The notes below the pieces were generated by a model. It was given only the letters and a program-made list of their open reading frames with translations. It searched no databases and was not told the origin of the DNA. From contig JADFWI010000478.1 of assembly GCA_015222985.1 (NCBI GenBank), positions 1-6,103 on the forward strand: DNA of 6,103 nucleotides. Reading direction: 5' to 3'. The stretch is from Pseudomonadota bacterium. Lineage in GTDB: Bacteria; Desulfobacterota; Desulfobacteria; Desulfobacterales; C00003060. Below are positions 1 to 6,001 of this stretch, in pieces; within the stretch, counting starts at the first letter, position 1; each line of letters begins with the position of its first letter. A program made the translations under genes and the position numbers.

Positions 1-210
1 GGCTGTGCCATCATCATCAGCCACGACCGCTGGTTTCTCGACAGGATCGCGACCCACATCCTGGCTTTTGAGGGGGACAGCAACGTTATCTGGTTCGATG
101 GCAATTACACGGAGTACGAAGCTGATAAAAAGGAAAGACTCGGTGAAGCCGCCGCACAGCCCCACCGGATCAAGTACCGGAAACTTACCCGAAGGACTTT
201 GGCAGAGTAG
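1..210 (+). CDS. ettA: Energy-dependent translational throttle protein EttA (ABC-F), C-terminal fragment
   Basis: Frame 1 is open from the first base to a TAG stop at 208-210, giving the last 69 residues of a gene that begins before the window. The segment opens in the second ATPase domain with the switch or H-loop region IISHDRWFLDRIATHIL, followed by the closing strand FDGNYTEYEADKKERLG and a basic tail (HRIKYRKLTRRTLAE). This matches the ABC-F subfamily, and most closely EttA, whose E. coli member has the same SHDRWFLDRIATHIL stretch and a KRIKYK-type end. EttA binds the ribosomal E site in the cytosol and gates entry into elongation according to the ATP/ADP ratio. The Walker A, Walker B and signature motifs lie outside the window, so intactness cannot be judged. 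Other ABC-F members (Uup, YheS) fit the tail less well. Confidence 0.92.
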   Translation, partial: GCAIIISHDRWFLDRIATHILAFEGDSNVIWFDGNYTEYEADKKERLGEAAAQPHRIKYRKLTRRTLAE

Positions 211-578
211 CTCCCACGGCACCACCCCAATATAGTGAGTGGAAAGAGGGCTGGGAACTAGGGGACGTTCTCAACATTTTGACTTGACTGTTCGGAGTGA
301 ATTTTGGGGGCTGGTAAAAGAATAAGTTGAACTGATTTCGCGTTCTCCGAGGAAAGAGGCGAGGCTGTTGTCCGGGCTGATGCTTCTGAGTTGACCGAGA
401 GAGATATTTAGTTTCTTACCAGCGTTAATCCCTTTCACCGACAACAATGTGTACAATCGTCCTCATTCCAGGAGGGCCTGACGCATTACCGGCGCTTTTT
501 GACACTTTTTCCGACATGGGTACCGAGCGGAAACCAAATACGAGACAGTAATCGGACACATGCGGTTCAAAGGCTTTG
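211..578. other. Intergenic gap between convergent ettA and the HD/YwgA operon
   Basis: This 368-bp stretch lies between the 3' ends of ettA (+) and the YwgA-like gene (-). I see no convincing gene. The open frames on either strand have no ribosome binding site and no recognisable protein sequence. No GC-rich hairpin with a T-run is evident for either converging unit. The only patterned segment is a possible repeat relic at 261-285, listed separately. Confidence 0.6.
261..285. repeat. Possible RAYT/REP-type repeat relic
   Basis: The segment GGGGACGTTCTCAACATTTT followed by GACTT resembles, in layout, the 3969-3991 segment GGTCAGGTCTCAAAATTTGA. Both have a G-rich head, a TCTCAA core, then an AT-rich ATTTTGAC or ATTTGAC stretch. 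This layout recalls short palindromic elements spread by REP-associated transposases, one of which ends inside this window. The match is by eye, imperfect and without a clear paired arm, so confidence is low. Confidence 0.28.
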
Positions 579-1133
579 TTATGCTTCAAGCAGCTTTTCC
601 TCGCGGATTTGCTCGATAAAGACATCAACGTCTTTGACGGCTTTTTGGGCCGATTCATACTCGATGTGCGGTTTGAGTTTAACGATTTCTTTTGCTCGTG
701 TATCCACGTGTCTGTCGGAGTTGTCAAGTGTCACATAATAAGCAGTTGCAAGCCTTTCCAGGTCGACCACGCCCTTATTGCCGAGCCTGTCCGCGATAAA
801 AGTGATTTGTCTTTCATACTTCCCAAGGGTTTTGGGGTAACGCGCTCTGAGCGATTTGCCCATGTAGGTGTCCAGTATCCTCGGGCCATAGGGATAGTTG
901 GCCTCCAAGGCCAATAATCCATAGGCACGCATCACACTTAATTCATCCCGCAAGTCAAACGAAAACGGACCGTGTTTATATAGTATAAAGTCAAAATCAA
1001 TGGGTACCCCGGTCAATGTCTTGAGAAAAAAGGCGGCTTTTTGAATATGGGTTTCCCCACACCAACTGCCTTTTGATCGGAGAGACTTGATCAGCGCCAC
1101 CAATACAGCTCTGTTTTGTCCTTCATTCATCAT
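579..1133 (-). CDS. YwgA-like protein (SocA/Panacea-like fold suspected), partner of the HD phosphohydrolase
   Basis: This 184-residue soluble protein has no signal peptide or membrane segment. Its N-terminal half carries the most telling pattern: THIQKAAFFL at residues 28-37, then an aromatic run and YKHGPFS at 52-58 before an acidic LRDEL. That pattern fits the YwgA family. It also recalls the 'KLQKLLYF ... GP' signature of the SocA/Panacea (DUF4065) group, which includes antitoxins and proteolytic adaptors. The C-terminal half is charged and helical. In Bacillus subtilis, ywgA lies beside ywfO, which encodes an HD phosphohydrolase, so the pairing here repeats a known neighbourhood. The start overlaps the HD stop codon in an ATGA (1130-1133). 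The second Met, at 1130, sits better relative to the AGGAGGAGG site and may be the real start. The biochemical role is unknown; I infer a protein that controls or partners the HD enzyme. Confidence 0.8.
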   Translation of the reverse strand: MMNEGQNRAVLVALIKSLRSKGSWCGETHIQKAAFFLKTLTGVPIDFDFILYKHGPFSFDLRDELSVMRAYGLLALEANYPYGPRILDTYMGKSLRARYPKTLGKYERQITFIADRLGNKGVVDLERLATAYYVTLDNSDRHVDTRAKEIVKLKPHIEYESAQKAVKDVDVFIEQIREEKLLEA

Positions 1134-2461
1134 TCCTCCTCCTCTCTTTCGACCAGCAATTCGTCTTTATTGTTTTCGTACCATTTTTCAGCTTTTGGCA
1201 ATATCTCTTTGTCAACGAATACATAATCAAAGGCTGCCACGGGAATTTGTTTTAGCACCTGGGATTTTGAGTGAGCCGATACAACGGACTTGTCGCGCTC
1301 AAGCACCGGAAAATCCAGGGTGCTGTCTTTGGGGGGATAGGAATCAAATCTTATCTTATCTCCACCAAATTCATTCGATGCTGCTGTGGCAATCTGTCTT
1401 GCTTTCATAGTCCCACCGAAAGCAACAATATCGCTCAACATGCCTTCATAGAGCCGTCTGAAATGGTTTCTGTTGATAATCCGCTCTGCGTGTATGTGTC
1501 CGGGTTGTTGTGCGTCCTTGGCAGCTTGTCGCATGGCACTGATAATTTCCGCATCGGTAAAAGCAAAAAATTGTTCGGTATCCGTTGGATAACAACCACC
1601 CTCCAGCCACTCTGATAGAAAATCCTTCAAATGAATATCATAAATCCGCCTGATCGGATGAAAATAGACCTGGCTGAACATAAAATACCGCGCCAATAGC
1701 AAAGATTCAGCCGATTGCAAGCCGCCGGCTTCAACGCCGATACAAGGTTCGGAGGATCTTTCTTGTTCGTCACCATGCTCAGGAGGCGGTAAAATTCGCA
1801 TTGTGTCAATCAATCTGAAGTGGTCGAATCTGCCATAAGCCACACCGGTATGCAAGGAGTCTCGTAATAAATAATCCATCCGGTCGACACCAAACGCATT
1901 GCCGACGATAATCTCTGCCAACAGGATTTCCCAGTCGTTAAATTTCAGATCCAAGGCTTTTTTAGGTCCAATGGCAAGCTTAACGATATCTTTAGCTTCC
2001 GGTTTGGGCCGCATATCTGAACAGATTTCTTGCATTGTAGAGCTTAGAATTATTTCCCGGGTCATTTTTTCATGATCCCACCCCTTAGGCATTAATTCTT
2101 CAGCCGCATGAGAAAATGGTAAATGACCTATGTCATGACATAAAGCAGCAATTCGTAGTACGCGCCGCCAATAACGCCGCTCATCCTCATTTTGCGTTTG
2201 GGGAAACAAATGGCGAATGTCATCGGTGAGATTCTCAGGATTTGTTAGAACATCATAAACCCGGCCCGCCAGCTCCATCACACCCAATGAGTGCTCGAAC
2301 CGGCGATGGGTGGCCCCCGGGTAAACCAAGTATGTCATGGCCAGTTGATGAATGCAGCGCAGTCTTTGAAATGGTGGCGAATCGAGAACCTGACGCTCTT
2401 GCGAATCAAGTTTGATGAAAACATGAATAGGATCACGTATTTCGTGTGTGTTTTTAGCCAC
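1130..2461 (-). CDS. HD-domain metal-dependent phosphohydrolase, SAMHD1/YwfO-like (COG1078 type)
   Basis: This cytosolic protein of 443 residues is about the usual length for the YwfO/COG1078 family. It opens with the family hallmark IRDPIHVFIKLD (residues 8-19) and LDSPPFQRLRCIHQL. The metal-binding set is complete: H57 in RRFEHSLG, H109-D110 in LCHDIGH, and D193 in GVDRMDYLLRD. The extra histidines H113 and H118 (IGHLPFSH) match the SAMHD1-like active site. Members hydrolyse dNTPs or related nucleotides to the nucleoside and triphosphate or phosphate; the substrate of this one cannot be read from sequence. The start is GTG. An in-frame TAA lies four codons upstream, so no longer form is possible. 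No strong ribosome binding site is seen, which fits dependence on read-through from merR, 39 bp upstream. The Glu-rich C-terminus (VEREEEE) is encoded by the ribosome binding site of the next gene. Confidence 0.93.
   Translation of the reverse strand: MAKNTHEIRDPIHVFIKLDSQERQVLDSPPFQRLRCIHQLAMTYLVYPGATHRRFEHSLGVMELAGRVYDVLTNPENLTDDIRHLFPQTQNEDERRYWRRVLRIAALCHDIGHLPFSHAAEELMPKGWDHEKMTREIILSSTMQEICSDMRPKPEAKDIVKLAIGPKKALDLKFNDWEILLAEIIVGNAFGVDRMDYLLRDSLHTGVAYGRFDHFRLIDTMRILPPPEHGDEQERSSEPCIGVEAGGLQSAESLLLARYFMFSQVYFHPIRRIYDIHLKDFLSEWLEGGCYPTDTEQFFAFTDAEIISAMRQAAKDAQQPGHIHAERIINRNHFRRLYEGMLSDIVAFGGTMKARQIATAASNEFGGDKIRFDSYPPKDSTLDFPVLERDKSVVSAHSKSQVLKQIPVAAFDYVFVDKEILPKAEKWYENNKDELLVEREEEE
1135..1143 (-). 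promoter_or_regulatory. Strong ribosome binding site of the YwgA-like gene inside the HD gene
   Basis: On the minus strand the sequence AGGAGGAGG is followed by A and then ATGATG. It lies wholly within the last codons of the HD gene (GAG GAG GAG GAA TGA). The nearest SD core is almost touching the first ATG (1133), while the upstream AGGAGG lies 7 bases from the second ATG (1130). This favours the second Met and suggests translational coupling of the two genes. Confidence 0.75.
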
Positions 2462-2500
2462 GATACATGCTTATTATGTGACAATAATTTTTGGGTTATG

Positions 2501-2959
2501 CTACTTAGATGCTGAGCTGGCCGAACCCATCTGTGGAGAGGGGAATTTTTCCCTAACAGCGTCCTCAGACTGAAATTTAATGATATTTGCCTGTAATTGT
2601 TCCATATCAAACTGGAAATAGCCCTGCATAGAAGTGGCGCTGAAATACATGCCTTTTTCCATGACAATCATGTCCTGACCGTCGGTATAGATAATCAGCC
2701 GAGAGAGCGGATCATCATCAAGTGGAAGTACTTCTGTCACTTTGTCGATGCCTTTACGAATTTTTTGAAGGCTTAAGCCTTTGTTTTTGAGATTGCTGAT
2801 AACCCTGAGTTTGATAATATCTCGAAACGTATAGAAATATCTTTTACCGTCTCTATGGGGGGCAACTAAGCCTATTTTTACCCAATATTTTAATTGGTTA
2901 GCGCTGGCACCGGTAACGCGCAAGACAATTTCAGTTGGAAATGATGCGTTCATAGTCAT
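2501..2959 (-). CDS. MerR-family transcriptional regulator, probable controller of the HD/YwgA operon
   Basis: The product is a regulator of 152 residues from the ATG at 2959, or 150 from the ATG at 2953. The N-terminal winged helix-turn-helix is typical: a TEIVLRVTGASANQLKYWVK helix pair, GLVAPHRDGKRYFYTFRDI forming the wing, then LRVISNLKNKGLSLQKIRKGI. The C-terminal part (about 80-125, ending in GYFQFDMEQL) is a short effector or dimer domain. It has no cysteine anywhere, which argues against metal sensing of the MerR/CueR kind. The frame stays open up to 3037, but the extra 26 residues are hydrophobic, unlike the family, and run across the inverted repeat, so I chose the inner start. No clear Shine-Dalgarno precedes either ATG. 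It is the first gene of the operon, with 39 bp to the HD start, and probably binds the repeat at 2961-3003. The ligand is unknown. Confidence 0.87.
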   Translation of the reverse strand: MTMNASFPTEIVLRVTGASANQLKYWVKIGLVAPHRDGKRYFYTFRDIIKLRVISNLKNKGLSLQKIRKGIDKVTEVLPLDDDPLSRLIIYTDGQDMIVMEKGMYFSATSMQGYFQFDMEQLQANIIKFQSEDAVREKFPSPQMGSASSASK

Positions 2960-2960
2960 G

Positions 2961-3003
2961 ATTGGTTGAAAATAAGACAAAATTAAATCGTTTTTCAACC
3001 AAT
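2961..3003. promoter_or_regulatory. 12-bp perfect inverted repeat, candidate MerR operator
   Basis: ATTGGTTGAAAA (2961-2972) and TTTTCAACCAAT (2992-3003) are exact reverse complements separated by 19 bases. They lie directly in front of the merR start codon. The arm centres are 31 bp apart, about three helical turns, so a dimer could read both arms on one DNA face. The arms overlap candidate promoter elements on the minus strand. Autoregulation by the MerR protein is an inference. Confidence 0.6.
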
Positions 3004-3027
3004 AGGTCAGAAAGAACACCAGGTCAA
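2999..3027 (-). promoter_or_regulatory. Candidate promoter for the merR-HD-YwgA operon
   Basis: On the minus strand TTGACC (3022-3027) is followed after 17 bases by TATTGG (2999-3004), whose bases lie largely inside the distal arm of the inverted repeat. A second candidate is TTGAAA (2993-2998), 17 bases, TTATTT (2970-2975), which would leave almost no leader before the ATG. The first gives a leader of about 30-40 bases and is preferred. Both -10 boxes are imperfect. Confidence 0.4.
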
Positions 3028-3366
3028 GCTTTAACAACCAGAATCTTTAAGAGCATTGACTGGTATTATTTCTTTGCTCTTTGGAGTCTGGCCAAGCTAA
3101 CTGTCTGGAAATTCGATATAAAAGGTTAATTGGTGGTGGGTTTTGAGGGCTTAGGGAATAAAGGGAGTACCCATTATCAAAGAGTCGTCAAGAGAAAAAA
3201 CACCCCCGTATGGCTAAAAAAGCCCTCTTTTGCTCATAAGAGGAAATTGTGTCAGACCTACACATTTTACAAAACTGTCAATAGGGTAGGTCTGACAACA
3301 CCTATTGTTCTCAAGCCACACTTTTTGCACCGCTTCAGACCAAAGCAGGTGGATGCCATTTGCCCC
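3028..3366. other. Intergenic region upstream of the lipoprotein gene
   Basis: This stretch separates the divergent merR (-) and lipoprotein (+) genes. It holds the GTCAGACCTAC dyad at 3250-3297 and a small 6-bp hairpin (CCTCTT 3224-3229 with AAGAGG 3238-3243). The sequence TGGTATTAT at 3061-3069 resembles an extended -10 box on the + strand but lacks a good -35. I see no gene; the open + frame here is interrupted in sense by the repeat and starts with a weak TTG. Confidence 0.5.
3250..3297. repeat. Palindromic repeat, copy 1 (REP/RAYT type)
   Basis: TGTCAGACCTAC (3250-3261) pairs exactly with GTAGGTCTGACA (3286-3297), separated by 24 AT-rich bases. The 16-base segment GTGTCAGACCTACACA (3249-3264) recurs at 3934-3949. 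A short dyad recurring between genes, close to the end of a RAYT-type transposase gene, fits the mobile palindromes mobilised by that enzyme class. It could also act as an RNA hairpin or terminator-like element. Confidence 0.65.
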
Positions 3367-3891
3367 ATGTCGAGATCTACCCCCTATTTTTTAAAAAGTG
3401 CGGTATGGTTCATTCTATTCGTCCTGTTGACAGGATGCGCGGCGGATGAAGATAAGCAGGAAGAAATAAAAGAGAAGGTGCGGGCCGGCGAACACGACAA
3501 GGCGGTAAGATTGGCCCATGAGTATCTTGGCGACGACAAACGGGTTTTGCTGGTGATGCTGGAGTACATCGCCTATGAAAAGGGCAAGGCCGAGAAAGAG
3601 GCCTATAAAAAAAACGTGGTCATTGAAGACGTGGACTGGTCCACAGATTCATTTGGCGTGACTGCCGTCGTCGGCCGCTTACTGAACCGGGGGGAGAAAA
3701 CCGTCACGGGCATCGGCATCCGTATCGCCTGTATCAAGGAAGGGAAGACGGTTGGTGGGATACTTGCCACGTACCCTGTGCAGATCCCGCCCGGTACGTC
3801 TAAAGCCTTCCATCGCAGGCTAGACGGATTCACGGATTGTCATGACCTATCGATCCATATCACCGATCTGGGGTTGAAGGACTGGCAATGA
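3367..3891 (+). CDS. Small lipoprotein with FxLYD-like domain, function unknown
   Basis: The product has 174 residues. Its N-terminus is a classical lipoprotein signal: basic start, hydrophobic core FLKSAVWFILFVL, then lipobox LTGC with the lipidated Cys at position 24. The +2 residue is Ala, which fits outer-membrane sorting. Residues 27-82 are charged and helical (KVRAGEHDKAVRLAHEYLG resembles one TPR-like helix pair). Residues 84-165 form a beta-rich domain reading VTAVVGRLLNRGEKTVTGIGIRI and later IPPGTSKAF, the pattern of FxLYD-type extracytoplasmic domains. I chose the ATG at 3367 because it puts the signal peptide at the N-terminus. The frame is open back to 3130, but that part crosses the repeat. 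No good ribosome binding site is visible (AGGTGG is about 14 bases away). The gene sits between two copies of the GTCAGACCTAC repeat. Its specific role is not recognisable. Confidence 0.78.
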   Translation: MSRSTPYFLKSAVWFILFVLLTGCAADEDKQEEIKEKVRAGEHDKAVRLAHEYLGDDKRVLLVMLEYIAYEKGKAEKEAYKKNVVIEDVDWSTDSFGVTAVVGRLLNRGEKTVTGIGIRIACIKEGKTVGGILATYPVQIPPGTSKAFHRRLDGFTDCHDLSIHITDLGLKDWQ

Positions 3892-3933
3892 CCAACGGAA
3901 TATCACCATCGGCTAATCGAGGAAAAAACAACG

Positions 3934-4011
3934 GTGTCAGACCTACACAATTGAGAAAAGGATTAATGGGTCAGGTCTCAAAATTTGACAAAACGGACAG
4001 GTCATGTAGGT
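3934..4011. repeat. Palindromic repeat, copy 2 (REP/RAYT type, degenerate)
   Basis: GTGTCAGACCTACACA (3934-3949) is identical over 16 bases to 3249-3264. It is followed by GGTCAGGTCTCAAAATTTGA (from 3969) and ends near CATGTAGGT, where TGTAGGT (4005-4011) can pair with ACCTACA (3941-3947). The paired arms are shorter than in copy 1, so this copy looks degenerate or composite. The surrounding gap between the lipoprotein and methyltransferase genes (3892-4133) shows no gene otherwise. Confidence 0.55.
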
Positions 4012-4133
4012 GGATCTCTATGTGGGCGTGGGTCTCGTTCGGGTCCTTTGTTGACCGCCTCGCGCTGAAGATTTGCAGTTGAGTCTTTTGATGCTTGTTG
4101 AGAAGGACAGCCTCGAAAAAATAGTCAAGAATC

Positions 4134-4730
4134 ATGCCTGATTACTATCAAGAAAGCTACAAAGCCTATCATGAAGCGACGTTTTCAGTAGACCCCTCCT
4201 TTTTTCTGGGGCCTTTTGCGAAAAGGGTAACCGATGGGGCGTTGGTCCTGGACGTAGGCTGTGGTTCGGGTCGCGATCTCGTGTGGCTCCAGAAGCAAGG
4301 ATGTAATGTCATAGGTTTTGAACGCTCAAGTGGCCTTGCCGATCTTGCCAGGCAAAATGCCGGCTGTGAGGTGATTGAGGGTGATTTTGAAACCTACGAT
4401 TTTTCCCAATTGACAGTAGACGCAATTCTTATGTCAGGATCATTTGTGCATTTACCTCATGCCAGACTGGCCGAGGCTTTTCGAAATGTCGCACAGGCCT
4501 TGAAAGGCCAGGAATGCACCTCACGCTTTGCTTGTGTTTCGTTAAAAGAAGGCGACGGGACGAAGACTGACAGGGACGGCAGGACGTTCTATTTGTGGCA
4601 AGATGACGATTTGAGGCGGATTTTCGACAGGCAAGGGTTTTCGATCATCGATTTCACCAAAACCAAATCTGCCAGGGGGACGGGCGAAGTGTGGCTGGGT
4701 TACGTTTTGGAAAGGAATACAGGTCGATAA
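4134..4730 (+). CDS. Class I SAM-dependent methyltransferase
   Basis: This soluble protein of 198 residues has a Rossmann methyltransferase core. Motif I is VLDVGCGSGRD (residues 38-48), which binds SAM. E63 at the end of strand 2 (VIGFERS) is placed to hold the ribose; many relatives have Asp there. GDF at 83-85 marks the adenine-binding region, and DAILMSGSFVHLP (96-108) is the post-motif strand. The N-terminus YYQESYKAYHEATFSVD and the late RTFYLWQDDDLRRIF segment match a group of small stand-alone methyltransferases (YY..A..Y...T at the start) often found in accessory regions. The substrate cannot be predicted; small molecule or protein are both possible. The start is ATG, with only a weak purine stretch (CAAGAA) before it. 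It has its own 240-bp upstream gap, so it is probably a single transcription unit. Confidence 0.88.
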   Translation: MPDYYQESYKAYHEATFSVDPSFFLGPFAKRVTDGALVLDVGCGSGRDLVWLQKQGCNVIGFERSSGLADLARQNAGCEVIEGDFETYDFSQLTVDAILMSGSFVHLPHARLAEAFRNVAQALKGQECTSRFACVSLKEGDGTKTDRDGRTFYLWQDDDLRRIFDRQGFSIIDFTKTKSARGTGEVWLGYVLERNTGR

Positions 4731-4750
4731 ATCAGATGTGGGAGCTTATT

Positions 4751-4792
4751 GTTGGGACTGTGACCGGGGATATTCGGTTTCCCAACCTTTTG
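4751..4792 (+). terminator. Weak terminator-like hairpin after the methyltransferase gene
   Basis: GTTGGGA (4751-4757) pairs with TCCCAAC (4780-4786), and an inner ACCG/CGGT pair (4763-4766 and 4775-4778) extends the stem across an internal loop. CTTTTG follows. It begins 20 bases after the methyltransferase stop codon. The T-run is short and the stem interrupted, so this is only a candidate. Confidence 0.33.
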
Positions 4793-4933
4793 ACCGGAGC
4801 GAGGAGGTTGATCATGCTGTTGTGGTGAGGATGGCGGGGAGGATATGGACCGAGAGTCGGTAGGGGGGTTGGGGCGGAATCAAAGCATTGCGGAAAAGTG
4901 GCATCCGGTTGAAAGTATAAAAAGGATAATGAA

Positions 4934-5944
4934 GTGGATTCGGTCACCCAAATCGCTTTAGGTGCTGCTGTTGGCGAGGCCACATTGGGCCGACAAGTCG
5001 GGAGGCGTGCGTGGATGTGGGGCGCTGCCTGTGGTCTGTTTCCCGACCTTGACGTCTTGTTTCCCTTTGCCGATGCCGTGAAAAGATTCACTTATCACAG
5101 GGGGCCCAGCCACTCCCTTTTTGTGCTCGCAGCCCTGACACCGCTGTTTGTCTGGTTGATTCTCAAGCTCCATCCTCACACTGCCAAATACCGGGGCCGA
5201 TGGGTTGCGTTGGTCTTTTTGGCCTTCACAACACACGTTTTGCTCGACTGCTTCACGGTTTACGGGACACATATTTTTTGGCCGTTCGCCACCCCGCCTG
5301 TCATGTGGTCAACCATCTTTATCATCGATCCTGTGTATTCAGCTCCCTTGTTTTTCGGGGTCATGGCGGCCCTTGTCGCGTCCCGTAAAAGGTCCTGGGG
5401 ACACCTCGCAAACACGGTTTGTCTCATCCTGAGCACAATCTACCTCTTGTGGACTGTAGGAACGAAAGTCTACGTGACACACATTGCGCACGCGTCTTTA
5501 AAACGACAAGAGGTCAGCTACCAGAAAATGCTGACCATCCCTGCGCCTTTCAACACCTTATTGTGGCGTGTCCTGGCCATGGACGACAAGGGATACTACG
5601 AGGGTTTCTATTCCCTTTTTGATAACACGAGGGACGTCCGGATGACACATTACCCCAGTGACCCAAGCCTGCTTGAAGACATGGCCGATCACTGGCCCGT
5701 CAAACGGCTCCAATGGTTTACCCATGGGTTCTATTCCGTGCGGCAGCGACTGGATGATATTGTCATAACGGACCTTAGAATGGGCGTGGAGCCTTTCTAT
5801 GTCTTCCAGTTCAAGGTTGGTGAAGCCGGAAATCCCCATGCCAAACCCAAGAAATGCAAACCGGTCGTGGGTGAACGGGGTTGGGATCGCCTGGTCTGGG
5901 TTTGGCATCGAATCTGGACGGATGAGCCCCTTGCCGGCACCTGA
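4934..5944 (+). CDS. YdjM-family inner-membrane metal-dependent hydrolase-like protein
   Basis: The product has 336 residues and starts at GTG; AAGGA (4922-4926) lies 7 bases upstream, a good spacing. The N-terminus MDSVTQIALGAAVGEATLGRQVGRRA is the family hallmark. Other conserved pieces are PDLD (37-40), HRGPSHS (55-61), THVLLDCFTVYGTHIFWPF (100-118, with H101 and D105) and DP (132-133). The conserved Asp and His residues are those expected to bind metal. Hydrophobic segments at about 61-79, 89-107, 128-149 and 158-177 indicate several membrane spans, followed by a long soluble C-terminal part from about 180. The family (YdjM, PF04307, COG1988) is annotated as a membrane-bound hydrolase; E. 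coli ydjM is LexA-regulated. No LexA-like box is apparent here. The physiological substrate is unknown. It converges with the transposase gene on the other strand. Confidence 0.9.
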   Translation: MDSVTQIALGAAVGEATLGRQVGRRAWMWGAACGLFPDLDVLFPFADAVKRFTYHRGPSHSLFVLAALTPLFVWLILKLHPHTAKYRGRWVALVFLAFTTHVLLDCFTVYGTHIFWPFATPPVMWSTIFIIDPVYSAPLFFGVMAALVASRKRSWGHLANTVCLILSTIYLLWTVGTKVYVTHIAHASLKRQEVSYQKMLTIPAPFNTLLWRVLAMDDKGYYEGFYSLFDNTRDVRMTHYPSDPSLLEDMADHWPVKRLQWFTHGFYSVRQRLDDIVITDLRMGVEPFYVFQFKVGEAGNPHAKPKKCKPVVGERGWDRLVWVWHRIWTDEPLAGT

Positions 5945-5980
5945 AAAGCCCCACAGGAAAGGGACGCCGGAAGACTCATT

Positions 5981-6001
5981 GGGACGGGCATAAGTAGATA
6001 A
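5981..6001. repeat. Possible flank of the RAYT element
   Basis: GGGACGGGCATAAGTAGATA lies immediately beyond the stop codon of the transposase gene. Its GGGACG head recalls the GGGGACG head of the segment at 261. Such G-rich motifs often border RAYT genes. Only one flank is visible in the window, so this is a weak call. Confidence 0.25.

Noticed and set aside
447..551. 34-codon + strand frame beginning MCTIVLIPGG in the gap after ettA
   Set aside because: The start recalls MCT-type N-termini of some hydrolases, but there is no ribosome binding site, it ends after 34 residues and it matches no complete domain.
425..727. 100-residue open frame on the minus strand
   Set aside because: Half of it is an out-of-frame copy of the YwgA-like gene and the rest shows no family pattern or ribosome binding site.
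2960..3037. Longer merR with 26 extra N-terminal residues
   Set aside because: The extension is hydrophobic, absent from the usual MerR layout, and covers the promoter and inverted repeat.
3130..3366. Longer form of the lipoprotein starting at TTG 3130
   Set aside because: It would bury the signal peptide about 80 residues inside the protein and translate through the palindromic repeat.
3888..4082. 64-residue + frame overlapping the lipoprotein stop by ATGA
   Set aside because: The overlap looks like coupling, but the frame reads through the second repeat and shows no ribosome binding site or domain.
4732..5091. 119-residue open frame on the minus strand
   Set aside because: It overlaps the start of the well-supported YdjM-like gene, is Pro/Ser/Thr-rich as expected for an antisense frame, and has no recognisable domain.
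5932..5972. Short CCGGC/GCCGG and CCTG/CAGG pairs between the YdjM-like and transposase genes as a terminator
   Set aside because: The stems are only 4-5 bp with long loops and no T-run on either strand.
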